In this document: positions 45,080 to 53,772 of the stretch, piece by piece
Layout: the number at the start of each line of letters is the position of its first letter
Position numbering within the stretch: the stretch's first letter is position 1
Source of the DNA: Synechococcus sp. PCC 7502
GTDB taxonomy: Bacteria; Cyanobacteriota; Cyanobacteriia; Pseudanabaenales; Pseudanabaenaceae
Direction: 5' to 3'
DNA length: 64,000 nucleotides
Assembly: GCF_000317085.1 (NCBI RefSeq)
Contig: NC_019702.1
Coordinates: forward strand, 712,394-776,393
Translations under genes and position numbers: made by a program
Notes under the pieces: model-generated
What the model was told of the DNA's origin: nothing
Seen by the model: only the letters and a program-made list of their open reading frames with translations
Database searches by the model: none

Positions 45080-45595
45080 ATGGAAGGAATTGATTCGCTG
45101 TTTTCAACTCAAGCCATAATGATCATGCTTTTGGGTGCTTACGGTGTCGCCATGTGGATGTTTTTAAGTAGTGCGCCTAAGGTACATACGGTGATGGTGT
45201 CGGACTTGGAGCAAGCCAGAATCTTTTATGAAAGTCAGCTAGAATTACCGATCGCTGATATACCGCTGCATTATTACGGTTATGAGCAGACCCTTAGTAC
45301 TACGATTGATCCCATTTATTTACCCAATGAAGGTCGCCGCAGTCGCAAAATTAAACCTGAAGGACTCTGGTACCAGCTAAAAAAGAATACGCAACTACAT
45401 ATTGTTCCGGGTGCTAATCAGGGCGATCGCAATCGAGACCGTCACATGTGTTTTAATCGGGACTGCGTGGAACAGGTACTATTACGGATTCAAATGCGAG
45501 GAATCAAGCATAAAATTCGCAGTGAAAAGCCCCTCCAGTTTTTAGTTAAAGATTTTGATGACAAGGTGATTGAAATTGCTGAAGTTGTAAGCTAA
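45080..45595 (+). CDS. VOC/glyoxalase-fold protein with N-terminal membrane anchor
   Basis: 171 residues. One hydrophobic helix at ~12-30 (IMIMLLGAYGVAMWMFLSS) precedes a vicinal-oxygen-chelate-like domain (VHTVMVSDLEQARIFYESQL, LHIVPGANQG, then FLVKDFDDKVIEIAEV). VOC proteins include glyoxalases and dioxygenases; the metal ligands cannot be assigned with confidence. The next gene starts two bases after its stop, so co-transcription is likely. Confidence 0.8.
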   Translation: MEGIDSLFSTQAIMIMLLGAYGVAMWMFLSSAPKVHTVMVSDLEQARIFYESQLELPIADIPLHYYGYEQTLSTTIDPIYLPNEGRRSRKIKPEGLWYQLKKNTQLHIVPGANQGDRNRDRHMCFNRDCVEQVLLRIQMRGIKHKIRSEKPLQFLVKDFDDKVIEIAEVVS

Positions 45596-45597
45596 TT

Positions 45598-47076
45598 ATG
45601 GAATTTAGGCGATGGCAGCCCCTAGATCGATTGGCGATCGCTTTAATTGCAGTTTTGACTGTATTAATTGGGTTATTACTTCTCAATGGTGATCAAACTG
45701 TTCCCTATGTGCGTAATTTTAGCTGGGATCAGCAGCAGATTAGTGCCAATGATCAGGCTTTTACCATTACCTTTAGTCGTCCGATGGCGCATCAAAGTGT
45801 GGAGCAGCACCTAAAACTAGAGCCACCTGTAGGGGGTAAATTTAGTTGGTCAGGACGAAAAATGGCTTATACGGTTACCACTCCTCTTATCTATGGTCAA
45901 ACCTATAAACTCACCCTAGACAATGCCCACGATGCCTTTGCCAGTAAGTCTGTAATTAAACCCTTTAATAGTAGTTTCTCTACACCTGATCCTGCTTTTG
46001 CCTACATTGGCTTATCCGCAGATGAGATCGGGCGTTTAGTTATTTATGATCTACCTAAAAATACCAAACAAATTTTAACTCCTGCTAACCTAACGATTTT
46101 AGACTTCAGAATCTATAGCGATCGCTCCAAAATCTTATTCTCGGCTGTACCTAAAACCTCTGGGTTTATTAATCCGTTAGAACAAAGACTTTATACAGTT
46201 AGCCTATCTTCTAGCAATGAAGTCAATAAGCCTAAACTAGTTTTGGATTCAGGAGATTTCCAAAATCTAAAATTTGATCTGTCTAGTGATGGTAAGGCGA
46301 TCGTGGTACAAAGATTAAGTCGAGTTAAAATCGGACAATATGGGCTATGGGTAATTCGGGATGGAGAAGAACCAAAATCCTTAGATAATCAACCAGGTGG
46401 AGATTTTTTAATTGCCCCAGATAATGAATCCGTAGCGATCGCCCAGGGGGAAGGTGTAGCGATATTACCTTTACAGGAAGGCGGTACCCCTTTAGATTTT
46501 TTACCCAGATTTGGTACGGTTTTGAGCTTCAGTAAGGATGGGGCAGAGGCAGTAATGGTAAAGTACAACAAAGATTACACGCGATCGCTATTTCGAGTCA
46601 CAAATCAGGGAGTGCAAACTGAAATTTTGAAAACTAAGGGATCGATTCTATCCGCCGAATTTGATCGGGCTAAGCAAAATATTTATGGCATCTTTACCGA
46701 TGTTAAACAAACCGCAACTAGCTATCAAGAAACTCCATATATCGGCACCATTAATCTTAAAACTGGTCAATTACAAAGATTACAAAATCTCCCACTATGG
46801 CAAAGAGATACTAAGCTCAGCCTTGCCCCCGATGATACAGCGCTGCTATTTAATCAAGCGTTAGAGGCATCAGCTAATCCCTTTAGTCCAAGAACTAAGA
46901 TCGATTTTCTGGCTCTGCCTGATAACTTGTCTAATAATCCTAATCATAAAGATAGGGTATTAAGTGAAAATCCAACGGAGAATTCTGAAAATAAAATTGC
47001 TCAAGTTACATCTAAAAGCCAGTTATCCGATCGCTTTCCTGAAATTCTCGGTACCCATCCTGAGTGGCTTCCCTGA
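45598..47076 (+). CDS. Membrane-anchored Ig-like/beta-propeller protein, unknown
   Basis: 492 residues. An N-terminal helix at ~13-30 (IALIAVLTVLIGLLLL) anchors it. Residues ~45-120 resemble an SbsA-type Ig-like domain (AFTITFSRPMAHQSVEQHLK, LIYGQTYKLTLDNAHDAFAS). The remainder has repeated beta blades with TolB/WD-like pattern (SSDGKAIVVQ, APDNESVAIAQGEGVAILPL). It probably acts in the periplasm. Its function is unknown, and the two-base gap to the VOC gene suggests a common role. Confidence 0.75.
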   Translation: MEFRRWQPLDRLAIALIAVLTVLIGLLLLNGDQTVPYVRNFSWDQQQISANDQAFTITFSRPMAHQSVEQHLKLEPPVGGKFSWSGRKMAYTVTTPLIYGQTYKLTLDNAHDAFASKSVIKPFNSSFSTPDPAFAYIGLSADEIGRLVIYDLPKNTKQILTPANLTILDFRIYSDRSKILFSAVPKTSGFINPLEQRLYTVSLSSSNEVNKPKLVLDSGDFQNLKFDLSSDGKAIVVQRLSRVKIGQYGLWVIRDGEEPKSLDNQPGGDFLIAPDNESVAIAQGEGVAILPLQEGGTPLDFLPRFGTVLSFSKDGAEAVMVKYNKDYTRSLFRVTNQGVQTEILKTKGSILSAEFDRAKQNIYGIFTDVKQTATSYQETPYIGTINLKTGQLQRLQNLPLWQRDTKLSLAPDDTALLFNQALEASANPFSPRTKIDFLALPDNLSNNPNHKDRVLSENPTENSENKIAQVTSKSQLSDRFPEILGTHPEWLP

Positions 47077-47122
47077 TATACTGCTTTCCATTAATTACAA
47101 CTAATTAAAACCAGTAAAAACT

Positions 47123-47431
47123 ATGATTCCCGGTGAATACTTTGTCGAAGTAGGAGAAATAATCCTCAATGCCGATCGCCCCACTACCAGACTAACCGTG
47201 GCAAATACAGGCGATCGCCCCATCCAAGTTGGATCACATTTTCATTTTTATGAAGTTAATGATGCCCTAGAATTCGAGCGAGAAATTGCCAAAGGAAAAC
47301 GTTTAAACATTCCTGCTGGCACTGCTGTTCGCTTTGAACCGGGAGATCAAAAGGAAATTATCATAGTACCCTATGCAGGTCTTCGAGAAGTCTATGGATT
47401 TAATGCCAGAGTGGAAGGCAAACTAGACTAA
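47123..47431 (+). CDS. ureB: Urease subunit beta
   Basis: 102 residues. [53 protein letters not shown] and [10 protein letters not shown] are the conserved blocks of the urease beta chain. It is a structural subunit of the nickel enzyme that hydrolyses urea. It stands apart from ureA, ureC and the accessory genes, none of which is in the window; scattered urease genes are common in cyanobacteria. Confidence 0.96.
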   Translation: MIPGEYFVEVGEIILNADRPTTRLTVANTGDRPIQVGSHFHFYEVNDALEFEREIAKGKRLNIPAGTAVRFEPGDQKEIIIVPYAGLREVYGFNARVEGKLD

Positions 47432-47487
47432 GTAAACCTGTGAAGACTTAGGTTTGATCAAGTGCTGGGAACTGATCGTAATTGTAA

Positions 47488-48138
47488 TTAAGCTAGGGTT
47501 TCAATCACATCAGAAATAGGAAAGCGCACCTTTGCCAATTCAGCATACTTATCATCACTGGCACGATACCCAGCTGCACAGGCTACCACCGTGGCATAAC
47601 CCTTAGTAGGCAGTTCCAGCACCTTATCATAATTAGCTGGCTCTATGCCTTCCATAGGGCAGGTATCCACACCCACAAGAGCGGCAGCCGTCATAAAGTT
47701 ACCCAAGGCAATATATACCTGTCGAGTTGCCCACTCATTTACAGTCAGACTTCTAGGTCCATTTACCACATCACTGACTATGATATTACGATAGCCACTC
47801 AAAGACTCTGGAGCAACACCTCGTACTTCTGCTGTTCTTTTGATAAAACTATCAACATGATCAGTAGTCAAATTTTTCTTGATCGTAAACACCACAAAAT
47901 GTGAACAATCAGTTACTTGGGATTGATTCCATGATACAGGCTTCAGCTGTGCTTTAATCTCAGGATTAGTAATTACCAAAAATTTCCAAGGTTGTAAGCC
48001 ATAAGAAGAAGGGGTCAAAAGTAAAGATTCACTTAATGCCTCCCATTTGGACTCAGGGATAACTTGATTAGGATCAAATTTTTTCGTTGCATACCGCCAT
48101 TTAAGGGATTCTAGAAGTTGAGAAGTACCTATGGACAT
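47488..48138 (-). CDS. NAD(P)H-dependent nitroreductase-family oxidoreductase
   Basis: 216 residues, flavin-binding nitroreductase fold: LESLKWRYATKKFDPNQVIP at the start, LLTPSSYGLQPWKFLVITNP, then ATRQVYIALGNFMTAAALVG with CPMEGIEP. This matches the NfsB-like group with FMN and broad substrates (nitro compounds, quinones). Physiological role uncertain. It is convergent with ureB, 56 bases apart. Confidence 0.9.
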   Translation of the reverse strand: MSIGTSQLLESLKWRYATKKFDPNQVIPESKWEALSESLLLTPSSYGLQPWKFLVITNPEIKAQLKPVSWNQSQVTDCSHFVVFTIKKNLTTDHVDSFIKRTAEVRGVAPESLSGYRNIIVSDVVNGPRSLTVNEWATRQVYIALGNFMTAAALVGVDTCPMEGIEPANYDKVLELPTKGYATVVACAAGYRASDDKYAELAKVRFPISDVIETLA

Positions 48139-48343
48139 AGACTTTACTCTTATAAATTTGGAGCTTTCATGTACTCGATTAGTTTAGCAAAATTTTCGGA
48201 ATCATAGACAATATTCTCGAACTATCGAACAACTGACTGAATTTGTAAACTGAATTGTAAAAAGAGCTAAATTTGCAAAAACAAACCTATATTTAGGTTA
48301 TATCTCCACACTCTCTTGCAGAGACTATAAACTTTAGAGTTTT

Positions 48344-49153
48344 ATGCCTAATCTACTTGATAATTATCTATCCCATGCTCAGTTAGTTCCCGATCAGGTA
48401 TATTCATTTGCGGATTTAGCATTCCCCACTGACGGAATCAAGTTTGAGTACCAATCTCAAGTTTATACCCGCCCTTACATCATTTTTAATATGGTGTCTA
48501 GTGTTGATGGCAAAGCTACGACTAATCACGGTGAACTGACAGGCTTAGGATCAAGAATGGATCGGAAAATCATGAACCGTCTGCGATCGCAAGTAGATGC
48601 GGTTTTAGTGGGTGGGGAAACTCTAAGGGTTGATCCATTTATTCCGACCATACCCCCAGAGCTTTTAGATGAGAGATGGCAAAACTTTTCAGGGCAGCCC
48701 TTAGGCATTGTGATTAGTAATAGTGGAAATTTACCCTTAGATCATCGTTTTTGGCAGGCAGGCAAAGAATTACGGATTGTATTTCTTGGGGTACCAGCTA
48801 GTTTAGAGGCAGAGAAACTATTGGCAGAGAAAGCACAGGTATTTAGACTGTCAGATACAGGTATAGCAGGGATGTTAGATTTCCTATGGCAGCGATTTTC
48901 TGTAAAAAGACTTATGGTAGAGGGTGGTGCCAGTGTGAACTACGAATTTATTTCCCACGGTTGGAGTGATGAGATATTTTTAACTTTATGTCCTAAGTTA
49001 GTGGGCGGGATCAAAAATACCTCGATTTTGGGCGGAAATGACTATGGATTATCAGATGCCCTTGGAGTTTTGCCTGATTTAGAATTGCGATCGCTCTATC
49101 ATCATGAAAACGAGTTATATTTACGCTACAAAATTGAATTTGCTCAAGGCTAA
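48344..49153 (+). CDS. RibD C-terminal/dihydrofolate reductase-like reductase
   Basis: 269 residues. The RibD reductase-domain pattern is visible: PYIIFNMVSSVDGKATTNHG near 45, MNRLRSQVDAVLVGGETLRVD near 78-98, and LMVEGGASVNYEFI near 190. There is no deaminase domain, so it is a stand-alone pyrimidine reductase-type enzyme. It could serve riboflavin synthesis or a related reduction using NADPH. Confidence 0.88.
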   Translation: MPNLLDNYLSHAQLVPDQVYSFADLAFPTDGIKFEYQSQVYTRPYIIFNMVSSVDGKATTNHGELTGLGSRMDRKIMNRLRSQVDAVLVGGETLRVDPFIPTIPPELLDERWQNFSGQPLGIVISNSGNLPLDHRFWQAGKELRIVFLGVPASLEAEKLLAEKAQVFRLSDTGIAGMLDFLWQRFSVKRLMVEGGASVNYEFISHGWSDEIFLTLCPKLVGGIKNTSILGGNDYGLSDALGVLPDLELRSLYHHENELYLRYKIEFAQG

Positions 49154-49171
49154 TATTTATTACAACTGCAC

Positions 49172-49381
49172 TTAAACTGGGCAGCGATTTTGCATGGTAT
49201 TTCTCCGAGCTTGATAGGCATTTCTTCGTTCTTGGGCAATCGCTTTTTGGCAGAGATTAGTAGTTCTTTTAAGCTGAGTTATAACCTTAATCACACCGAC
49301 ATTCCCAGTTGATTGCAAGATCGGGATACTTTGGTAGGACTGTGCCGAAATCTTTTGTAAATAAAGTGTGGTGTTAGGCAT
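49172..49381 (-). CDS. Small hypothetical protein, 69 aa
   Basis: MPNTTLYLQKISAQSYQSIP begins a basic protein with a helical C-terminus containing LCQKAIAQERRNAYQARRN. It has no membrane segment. The composition and the Cys/Arg-rich helix look like a real small cyanobacterial protein, but I cannot name a family. It lies between the RibD-like gene (convergent) and the high-light-inducible gene. Confidence 0.45.
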   Translation of the reverse strand: MPNTTLYLQKISAQSYQSIPILQSTGNVGVIKVITQLKRTTNLCQKAIAQERRNAYQARRNTMQNRCPV

Positions 49382-49422
49382 TGGCTAAATTTAAGAATTA
49401 CGCTACACCATAACCATAGCAG

Positions 49423-49457
49423 ACAAAAACAGGCTCTCACTGTTGTCAGTAAGAACC
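49423..49457 (-). terminator. Rho-independent terminator of the high-light-inducible gene
   Basis: On the minus strand GGTTCTTACTG (49447-49457) pairs over 11 positions with CAGTGAGAGCC (49432-49442), allowing G-U pairs, around a 4-base loop. TGTTTTTG follows at ~49424-49431. It lies 26 bases beyond the hli stop. Confidence 0.85.
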
Positions 49458-49482
49458 TTGAATCCTAGTTATAAACTTAATA

Positions 49483-49635
49483 CTAGATAATTCCCCAAAA
49501 GTGAAGAACACCTTGTCCAGTTATCAATTCAACAGCGATCGCAGCTACGAAGCCGATCATAGCAAGACGACCGTTCCAGTTTTCAGCACCGTTAGTAAAT
49601 CCAAAAGTCCAAGCGTTACGATTATCGTCTGACAT
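49483..49635 (-). CDS. hli: High-light-inducible protein (chlorophyll-binding, single helix)
   Basis: 50 residues from ATG 49633-49635 ([20 protein letters not shown]). A longer ORF begins at 49701, but its extra 22 residues are not family-like. The helix [20 protein letters not shown] carries the ExxNGRxAM chlorophyll-binding motif of the LHC superfamily. These proteins bind chlorophyll and carotenoid and protect photosystems during assembly and light stress. A strong terminator follows, so it is monocistronic. Confidence 0.95.
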   Translation of the reverse strand: MSDDNRNAWTFGFTNGAENWNGRLAMIGFVAAIAVELITGQGVLHFWGII

Positions 49636-49772
49636 ATTTTTTAGCTCTGTTAATTTGTTAACACTAAGAAATGTAACATAATGTTGAGCGGTTTGCAACA
49701 TATTTATCTAATCCCATTGCAAATATCTAAAGAAAAACTTAAATATTAGCTGCTTGATCACGTTCTGAGCTA

Positions 49773-50618
49773 CTACTCTACTGAGCTAATAGTCAAAGCA
49801 ATTTGATAAAGCTGACGGCGGGGTAATTTTGTCACTTCTGCTAGTTGCCGACTTGCCTGCGATCGCGATATGCCATCTGCCATAATTGCTATGAGTTCTG
49901 ATTTAAGCTGCATTTCTGTCCACACTTTGGTATCACTAATAGGTAGTCCCGCTATAACTAGGGTAAATTCGCCTCTGGGAGCATGATTACGATAGTGGGA
50001 GATCGCCTCTAATAAATTTCCTCGCCAAAATTCCTCATGGAGCTTGGTTAATTCTCTGCCGATCACGATTTGCCGATTTTCACCTAAAGCATTGATCAAG
50101 TCTTGTAGAGTTTTAATTAGCCTATGGGGAGCTTCATACAAAATCATGGTGCGTGGTTCCAGTCCCAGTTGTTCTAGTTGCGATCGCCGTAATTGGGAAT
50201 CTGTTGCTAAAAAACCAGCAAAGGTAAAACTGCTAGTCCCCAAACCTGAAGCCACCAAAGCTGTGGTACAGGCACTAACTCCAGGAATTGGAATTACGGC
50301 AATATTTGCTCCTATGCAGGCTTGAACAATCTCTAACCCCGGATCAGAAATACTGGGCATCCCTGCATCACTCACAACTGCAATATTTTTACCTTCCTGT
50401 AAAAGGGCTAAAAGTTCAGGAATGCGACCTTGACTATTATGACTGTGATAACTAATTTGCGGAGTTTGAATCTGAAAGTGATGTAGGAGTTTACCCGTAT
50501 GGCGAGTATCCTCGGCGGCAATTAGATCGACATTTTGTAGGGTCTTGATCGCCCGCATGGTCATGTCCTCAAGGTTACCGATGGGAGTTCCTACTAAATA
50601 AAGTGTACCTAACGCCAA
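49773..50618 (-). CDS. rsmI: 16S rRNA (cytidine1402-2'-O)-methyltransferase
   Basis: 281 residues. It methylates C1402 in the decoding centre of 16S rRNA. The tetrapyrrole-methylase fold is clear: LYLVGTPIGNLEDMTMRAI at the start, then AAEDTRHTGKLLHHF, VVSDAGMPSISDPG, PIPGVSACTTALVASGL and RELTKLHEEFWRG, all RsmI-specific. It overlaps the upstream phasin-like gene by 10 bases, so the two are likely translated together. Confidence 0.96.
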   Translation of the reverse strand: MALGTLYLVGTPIGNLEDMTMRAIKTLQNVDLIAAEDTRHTGKLLHHFQIQTPQISYHSHNSQGRIPELLALLQEGKNIAVVSDAGMPSISDPGLEIVQACIGANIAVIPIPGVSACTTALVASGLGTSSFTFAGFLATDSQLRRSQLEQLGLEPRTMILYEAPHRLIKTLQDLINALGENRQIVIGRELTKLHEEFWRGNLLEAISHYRNHAPRGEFTLVIAGLPISDTKVWTEMQLKSELIAIMADGISRSQASRQLAEVTKLPRRQLYQIALTISSVE

Positions 50619-50932
50619 TTTTTATTCTCCAACTCTCTGACCTGTCGTTCTAGGCGATCGATCCGCCCTCTCAGTTCATCCACCTCATTTTGTCTTGGCA
50701 CACCTAAGTCCTGTAGGGTATTGCGAATTTGCTTTTGAATTAGGGTTTCAAAATTTACCTGTTCTGACTTAAAGCGATCAGCAAAGTCATTAATAAATTC
50801 CGAAGCTTGATCCGAGTTAATTTTGCCATCTTTGACATATTCATCGGCAACTTCTTTCAGTTTCTCTACCATTAAAGAAGTAGTACCAACCCCAATCATT
50901 AAAAGTTGCTTGAGTAGATTATTGTTGTCCAT
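50609..50932 (-). CDS. Phasin-like coiled-coil protein
   Basis: 107 residues, mostly helical: LKQLLMIGVGTTSLMVEKLK, DEYVKDGKINSDQASEFIND, and a C-terminal coiled coil (NEVDELRGRIDRLERQVREL). It resembles the small phasin-family proteins of cyanobacteria that can coat polyhydroxyalkanoate granules. Function here is inferred. Its stop lies within the start of rsmI. Confidence 0.7.
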   Translation of the reverse strand: MDNNNLLKQLLMIGVGTTSLMVEKLKEVADEYVKDGKINSDQASEFINDFADRFKSEQVNFETLIQKQIRNTLQDLGVPRQNEVDELRGRIDRLERQVRELENKNWR

Positions 50933-51117
50933 AGTGCCGATAGTTCCTAAGTCAGTGAGCCGATATTACCTACAATTCTGCCTTAAATTCTGCATTAGGT
51001 TGAGAGAGAGTTTAGGGTGATCGCCTCATAGTTAGATCGGTTTTCTTCCCCAAGTTTAGCGATCGCAGTGCCAGAATATATGAATCTTTATGAACTCTAA
51101 CCGAGGAACTATCCAAA

Positions 51118-51474
51118 ATGTTTGAAATTCAAGATACAGGTTCTAATAATGCCTTACTAACATACTTAAAAAGTCAATCTCCAGAAGCTATTGAGTTAGC
51201 GGCAAAAGGCGTTAGTCCAGAAATTCGCCAAATTATTAATCATAATATTCAAGGTTTAGTGGGAATGTTGCCACCGCAGCAGTTTCAGGTCTCTATAACC
51301 ACCACCCATGAAAATCTCGCTAATCTGATTGGGTCAGCGATGATGACAGGCTATTTTTTAAGCCAAATGGAAACTCGGATGAAACTTGATTCAGCTTTTG
51401 GTAATAGCTTTTCCCTCTCAAACCCAGAGCAGATTAATGAATTTAATGAAGTAGATAAACCTGCCGCCGAATAG
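51118..51474 (+). CDS. DUF760 family protein
   Basis: 118 residues. LLTYLKSQSPEAIELAAKGV, SPEIRQIINHNIQGLVGMLP and LANLIGSAMMTGYFL match DUF760, a family conserved in cyanobacteria and chloroplasts with no firm biochemical role. The protein is soluble and helical. It is convergent with crtR, stops only 5 bases apart. Confidence 0.9.
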   Translation: MFEIQDTGSNNALLTYLKSQSPEAIELAAKGVSPEIRQIINHNIQGLVGMLPPQQFQVSITTTHENLANLIGSAMMTGYFLSQMETRMKLDSAFGNSFSLSNPEQINEFNEVDKPAAE

Positions 51475-51479
51475 TCATA

Positions 51480-52358
51480 CTACTTATGCCCGTGAAACCT
51501 AATTCCTAGGAATATATCGTATAAAAATCCACCAAAATCATTAAGCTTTAGTAGTCCTAGGCTTTGGGGGGCATCATTAGCATCTAGTAACGGCTTCATT
51601 TGACTGTAGGCACTTTTATAGTTATACCAAGGGACAGAGGGCCACAGATGATGGATAAGATGGTAGTTCTGTCCTAAGAGTAGGATATTTAGTAAGGCAC
51701 TAGGATAAACTCTGGCATTTTTCCAACGGGAAGTTTCCTTAAAAGGTCGGTGGGGCAGATAGTCAAAAAATAAACCCAAAGCTAAGCCCATGATTGCAGC
51801 TGGGACAAACCAGAAATTGAGAATATAGCTTAAAAAGTGAAATTCATACCCTGCAATTAATACACATACCAATATTAATCGGCTAATACCCCATTCTGCC
51901 AATTCATACTTGCGCCAGAGTTTTCTTTGAAAGAAAAATACTTCATGGTAGAAAAATCGCACGGCAATTAACCAAAGTGGTCCGCCTGTGGAAACAAAGT
52001 GATCGGGATCATTCTCTGGGTCATTAACATTGGCATGGTGCTGCATATGTACCCTTGTAAATACAGGATAGACAAATCCCTGCAATACGGCAGAAATATG
52101 TCCCATAGCGGCATTAACAATGCGATTGCGGTGAGCTACTCCGTGGGAAGCATCATGAATAACTGTGCCTAAAACGTATAAAGAAACAAAATTTGCGATA
52201 AACACTAGCCAATGCGCCCAATGCCAGACCCAATAGCCAGTAGTTGAGGCGATCGCTAGAATAACAGAACCAATCAGTAGGCATAAAGTGGGATTAAAGC
52301 CTTGAGGAGCTCCCATTAGACTAATTGGTACAGTCAGGGTTTTCCCTGTCTGCTGCAT
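51480..52358 (-). CDS. crtR: Beta-carotene hydroxylase
   Basis: 292 residues, membrane fatty-acid-desaturase fold with three histidine boxes: HDASHGVAH near residue 67, HMQHHANVNDPENDPDHF near 105, and NYHLIHHLWPSVPW near 237. These bind the di-iron centre. CrtR hydroxylates the beta-ionone rings to give zeaxanthin and related xanthophylls. About four membrane segments are visible. It is monocistronic, with 284 bases before the divergent ABC ATPase gene. Confidence 0.92.
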   Translation of the reverse strand: MQQTGKTLTVPISLMGAPQGFNPTLCLLIGSVILAIASTTGYWVWHWAHWLVFIANFVSLYVLGTVIHDASHGVAHRNRIVNAAMGHISAVLQGFVYPVFTRVHMQHHANVNDPENDPDHFVSTGGPLWLIAVRFFYHEVFFFQRKLWRKYELAEWGISRLILVCVLIAGYEFHFLSYILNFWFVPAAIMGLALGLFFDYLPHRPFKETSRWKNARVYPSALLNILLLGQNYHLIHHLWPSVPWYNYKSAYSQMKPLLDANDAPQSLGLLKLNDFGGFLYDIFLGIRFHGHK

Positions 52359-52642
52359 GTTTACACTCCTTAAGTTATCTAAAGTTATCTAATAAAAATG
52401 TCTAATAAAGATTAGAGTTTGGATAAATAGTTTGTACAAAAAATATAAATGGAAAGCTGATCCAAGTTAATGGAAACTTCCTTTCGTAGTATAGGTTAAT
52501 CCTCGGTCATTATATATAGATTTGTAAAGGATTTGGTGTGGTTATAACTAATTTCAATAGGTTTAGGAATTGAGTTCAAGATTAAAGTAGTAGTTGGGAT
52601 TAGTAATAGATTAGTAATTCTTAATCAAAAAAAGCTGTAATT

Positions 52643-53761
52643 ATGGCACAGGTTAAATTAGAAAAAATTTTTAAGCGTTGGTCATCAACCGATGGAGTAG
52701 AGTCAATTAACTTAGATATTGCCGACGGCGAGTTTGTGGTTTTAGTCGGACCTTCAGGCTGTGGTAAGTCTACGATTTTACGCATGATCGCTGGCTTAGA
52801 ACAACCAACCTCTGGCAATTTATATATTGGAGATCGCCTTGTCAATCAAATTCCCGCCCGACAACGGGACGTGGCTATGGTGTTTCAGAACTATGCTCTC
52901 TATCCCCACATGACGGTGGCAGAAAATCTGAGTTTTGGGTTGAAAATGCGAAAAATTGGCGATCGCACTGCAATCAATCAACGCATTCACACTGTCGCCG
53001 CATCTCTGGGCATTGAGCAATTACTCACCCGCAAACCTGCCCAACTATCGGGAGGACAACAGCAAAGGGTGGCATTAGGTCGAGCGATCGCCCGTGAACC
53101 CCAAGTATTTTTACTAGATGAACCTTTATCTAATTTGGATGCTCAACTGCGAGATGACACCCGTGGTGAACTGAAACTACTCCACCAAAAACTAGGTATC
53201 ACCATGATTTATGTCACCCACGATCAGACTGAAGCTATGACCCTTGCCGATCGCATAGTTGTCCTTAATCGGGGCAGAATTCAACAGGTGGGCAGCAGTA
53301 GCGAAATTTATCATAACCCCCAGAATTTAATGGTTGCCACATTTTTGGGTAGTCCTCCCATGAATATTCTGACCGTCGTTTATCGTAATCACTCATTTGT
53401 AGTGGATAGTAATACAGGTGGCAGTAATGGAGCTAGTCAAGTTATAGATTGTCCAGAAACCATGCGATCGCTGTTAATCTCAGCAGAGGGACAGTCGCTA
53501 AAATTGGGAATCCGCCCTGAACATTTACAGCCTTTAGTCCCCCACGGACAAGGCACTCGTATAGATTTAAAAATAGTGATTGTTGAGGCTTTAGGCAATC
53601 GAACTTTGATTAAAACTTGTTTAGTTGATGATCCTGAGCAGTTTATATATTTAGAGGATCGTACTAATCGGCTTTGGCATGCAGGTGACTCAGTATGGGT
53701 AGAGTTTAAGCCAGAGCATTTATTTCTGTTTGATCCCACCAGTGGCGATCGCATTAGTTGA
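52643..53761 (+). CDS. Sugar-type ABC transporter ATP-binding protein (MalK/UgpC-like)
   Basis: 372 residues. Walker A is GPSGCGKST, the Q-loop is VFQNYALYPHMTV, the signature is LSGGQQQRVALGRAI and Walker B is VFLLDEPLSNLDAQLR. The C-terminal ~130 residues are the TOBE/regulatory extension of the MalK group (LKLGIRPEHLQPLV, VWVEFKPEHLFLFDP). This class commonly energises several carbohydrate importers. No permease gene is adjacent, so its partner is encoded elsewhere. Confidence 0.9.
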   Translation: MAQVKLEKIFKRWSSTDGVESINLDIADGEFVVLVGPSGCGKSTILRMIAGLEQPTSGNLYIGDRLVNQIPARQRDVAMVFQNYALYPHMTVAENLSFGLKMRKIGDRTAINQRIHTVAASLGIEQLLTRKPAQLSGGQQQRVALGRAIAREPQVFLLDEPLSNLDAQLRDDTRGELKLLHQKLGITMIYVTHDQTEAMTLADRIVVLNRGRIQQVGSSSEIYHNPQNLMVATFLGSPPMNILTVVYRNHSFVVDSNTGGSNGASQVIDCPETMRSLLISAEGQSLKLGIRPEHLQPLVPHGQGTRIDLKIVIVEALGNRTLIKTCLVDDPEQFIYLEDRTNRLWHAGDSVWVEFKPEHLFLFDPTSGDRIS

Positions 53762-53772
53762 TCCTACTAGTA

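Noticed and set aside
47436-47465. AAACCT...AGGTTT hairpin after ureB
   Set aside because: Short 6-bp stem with a 10-base loop and no T-run, so it is not called as a terminator.
49636-49701. 22-residue N-terminal extension of the high-light-inducible protein
   Set aside because: Family members begin close to the MSDDNRNAW position; the extension shows no transit or signal character.
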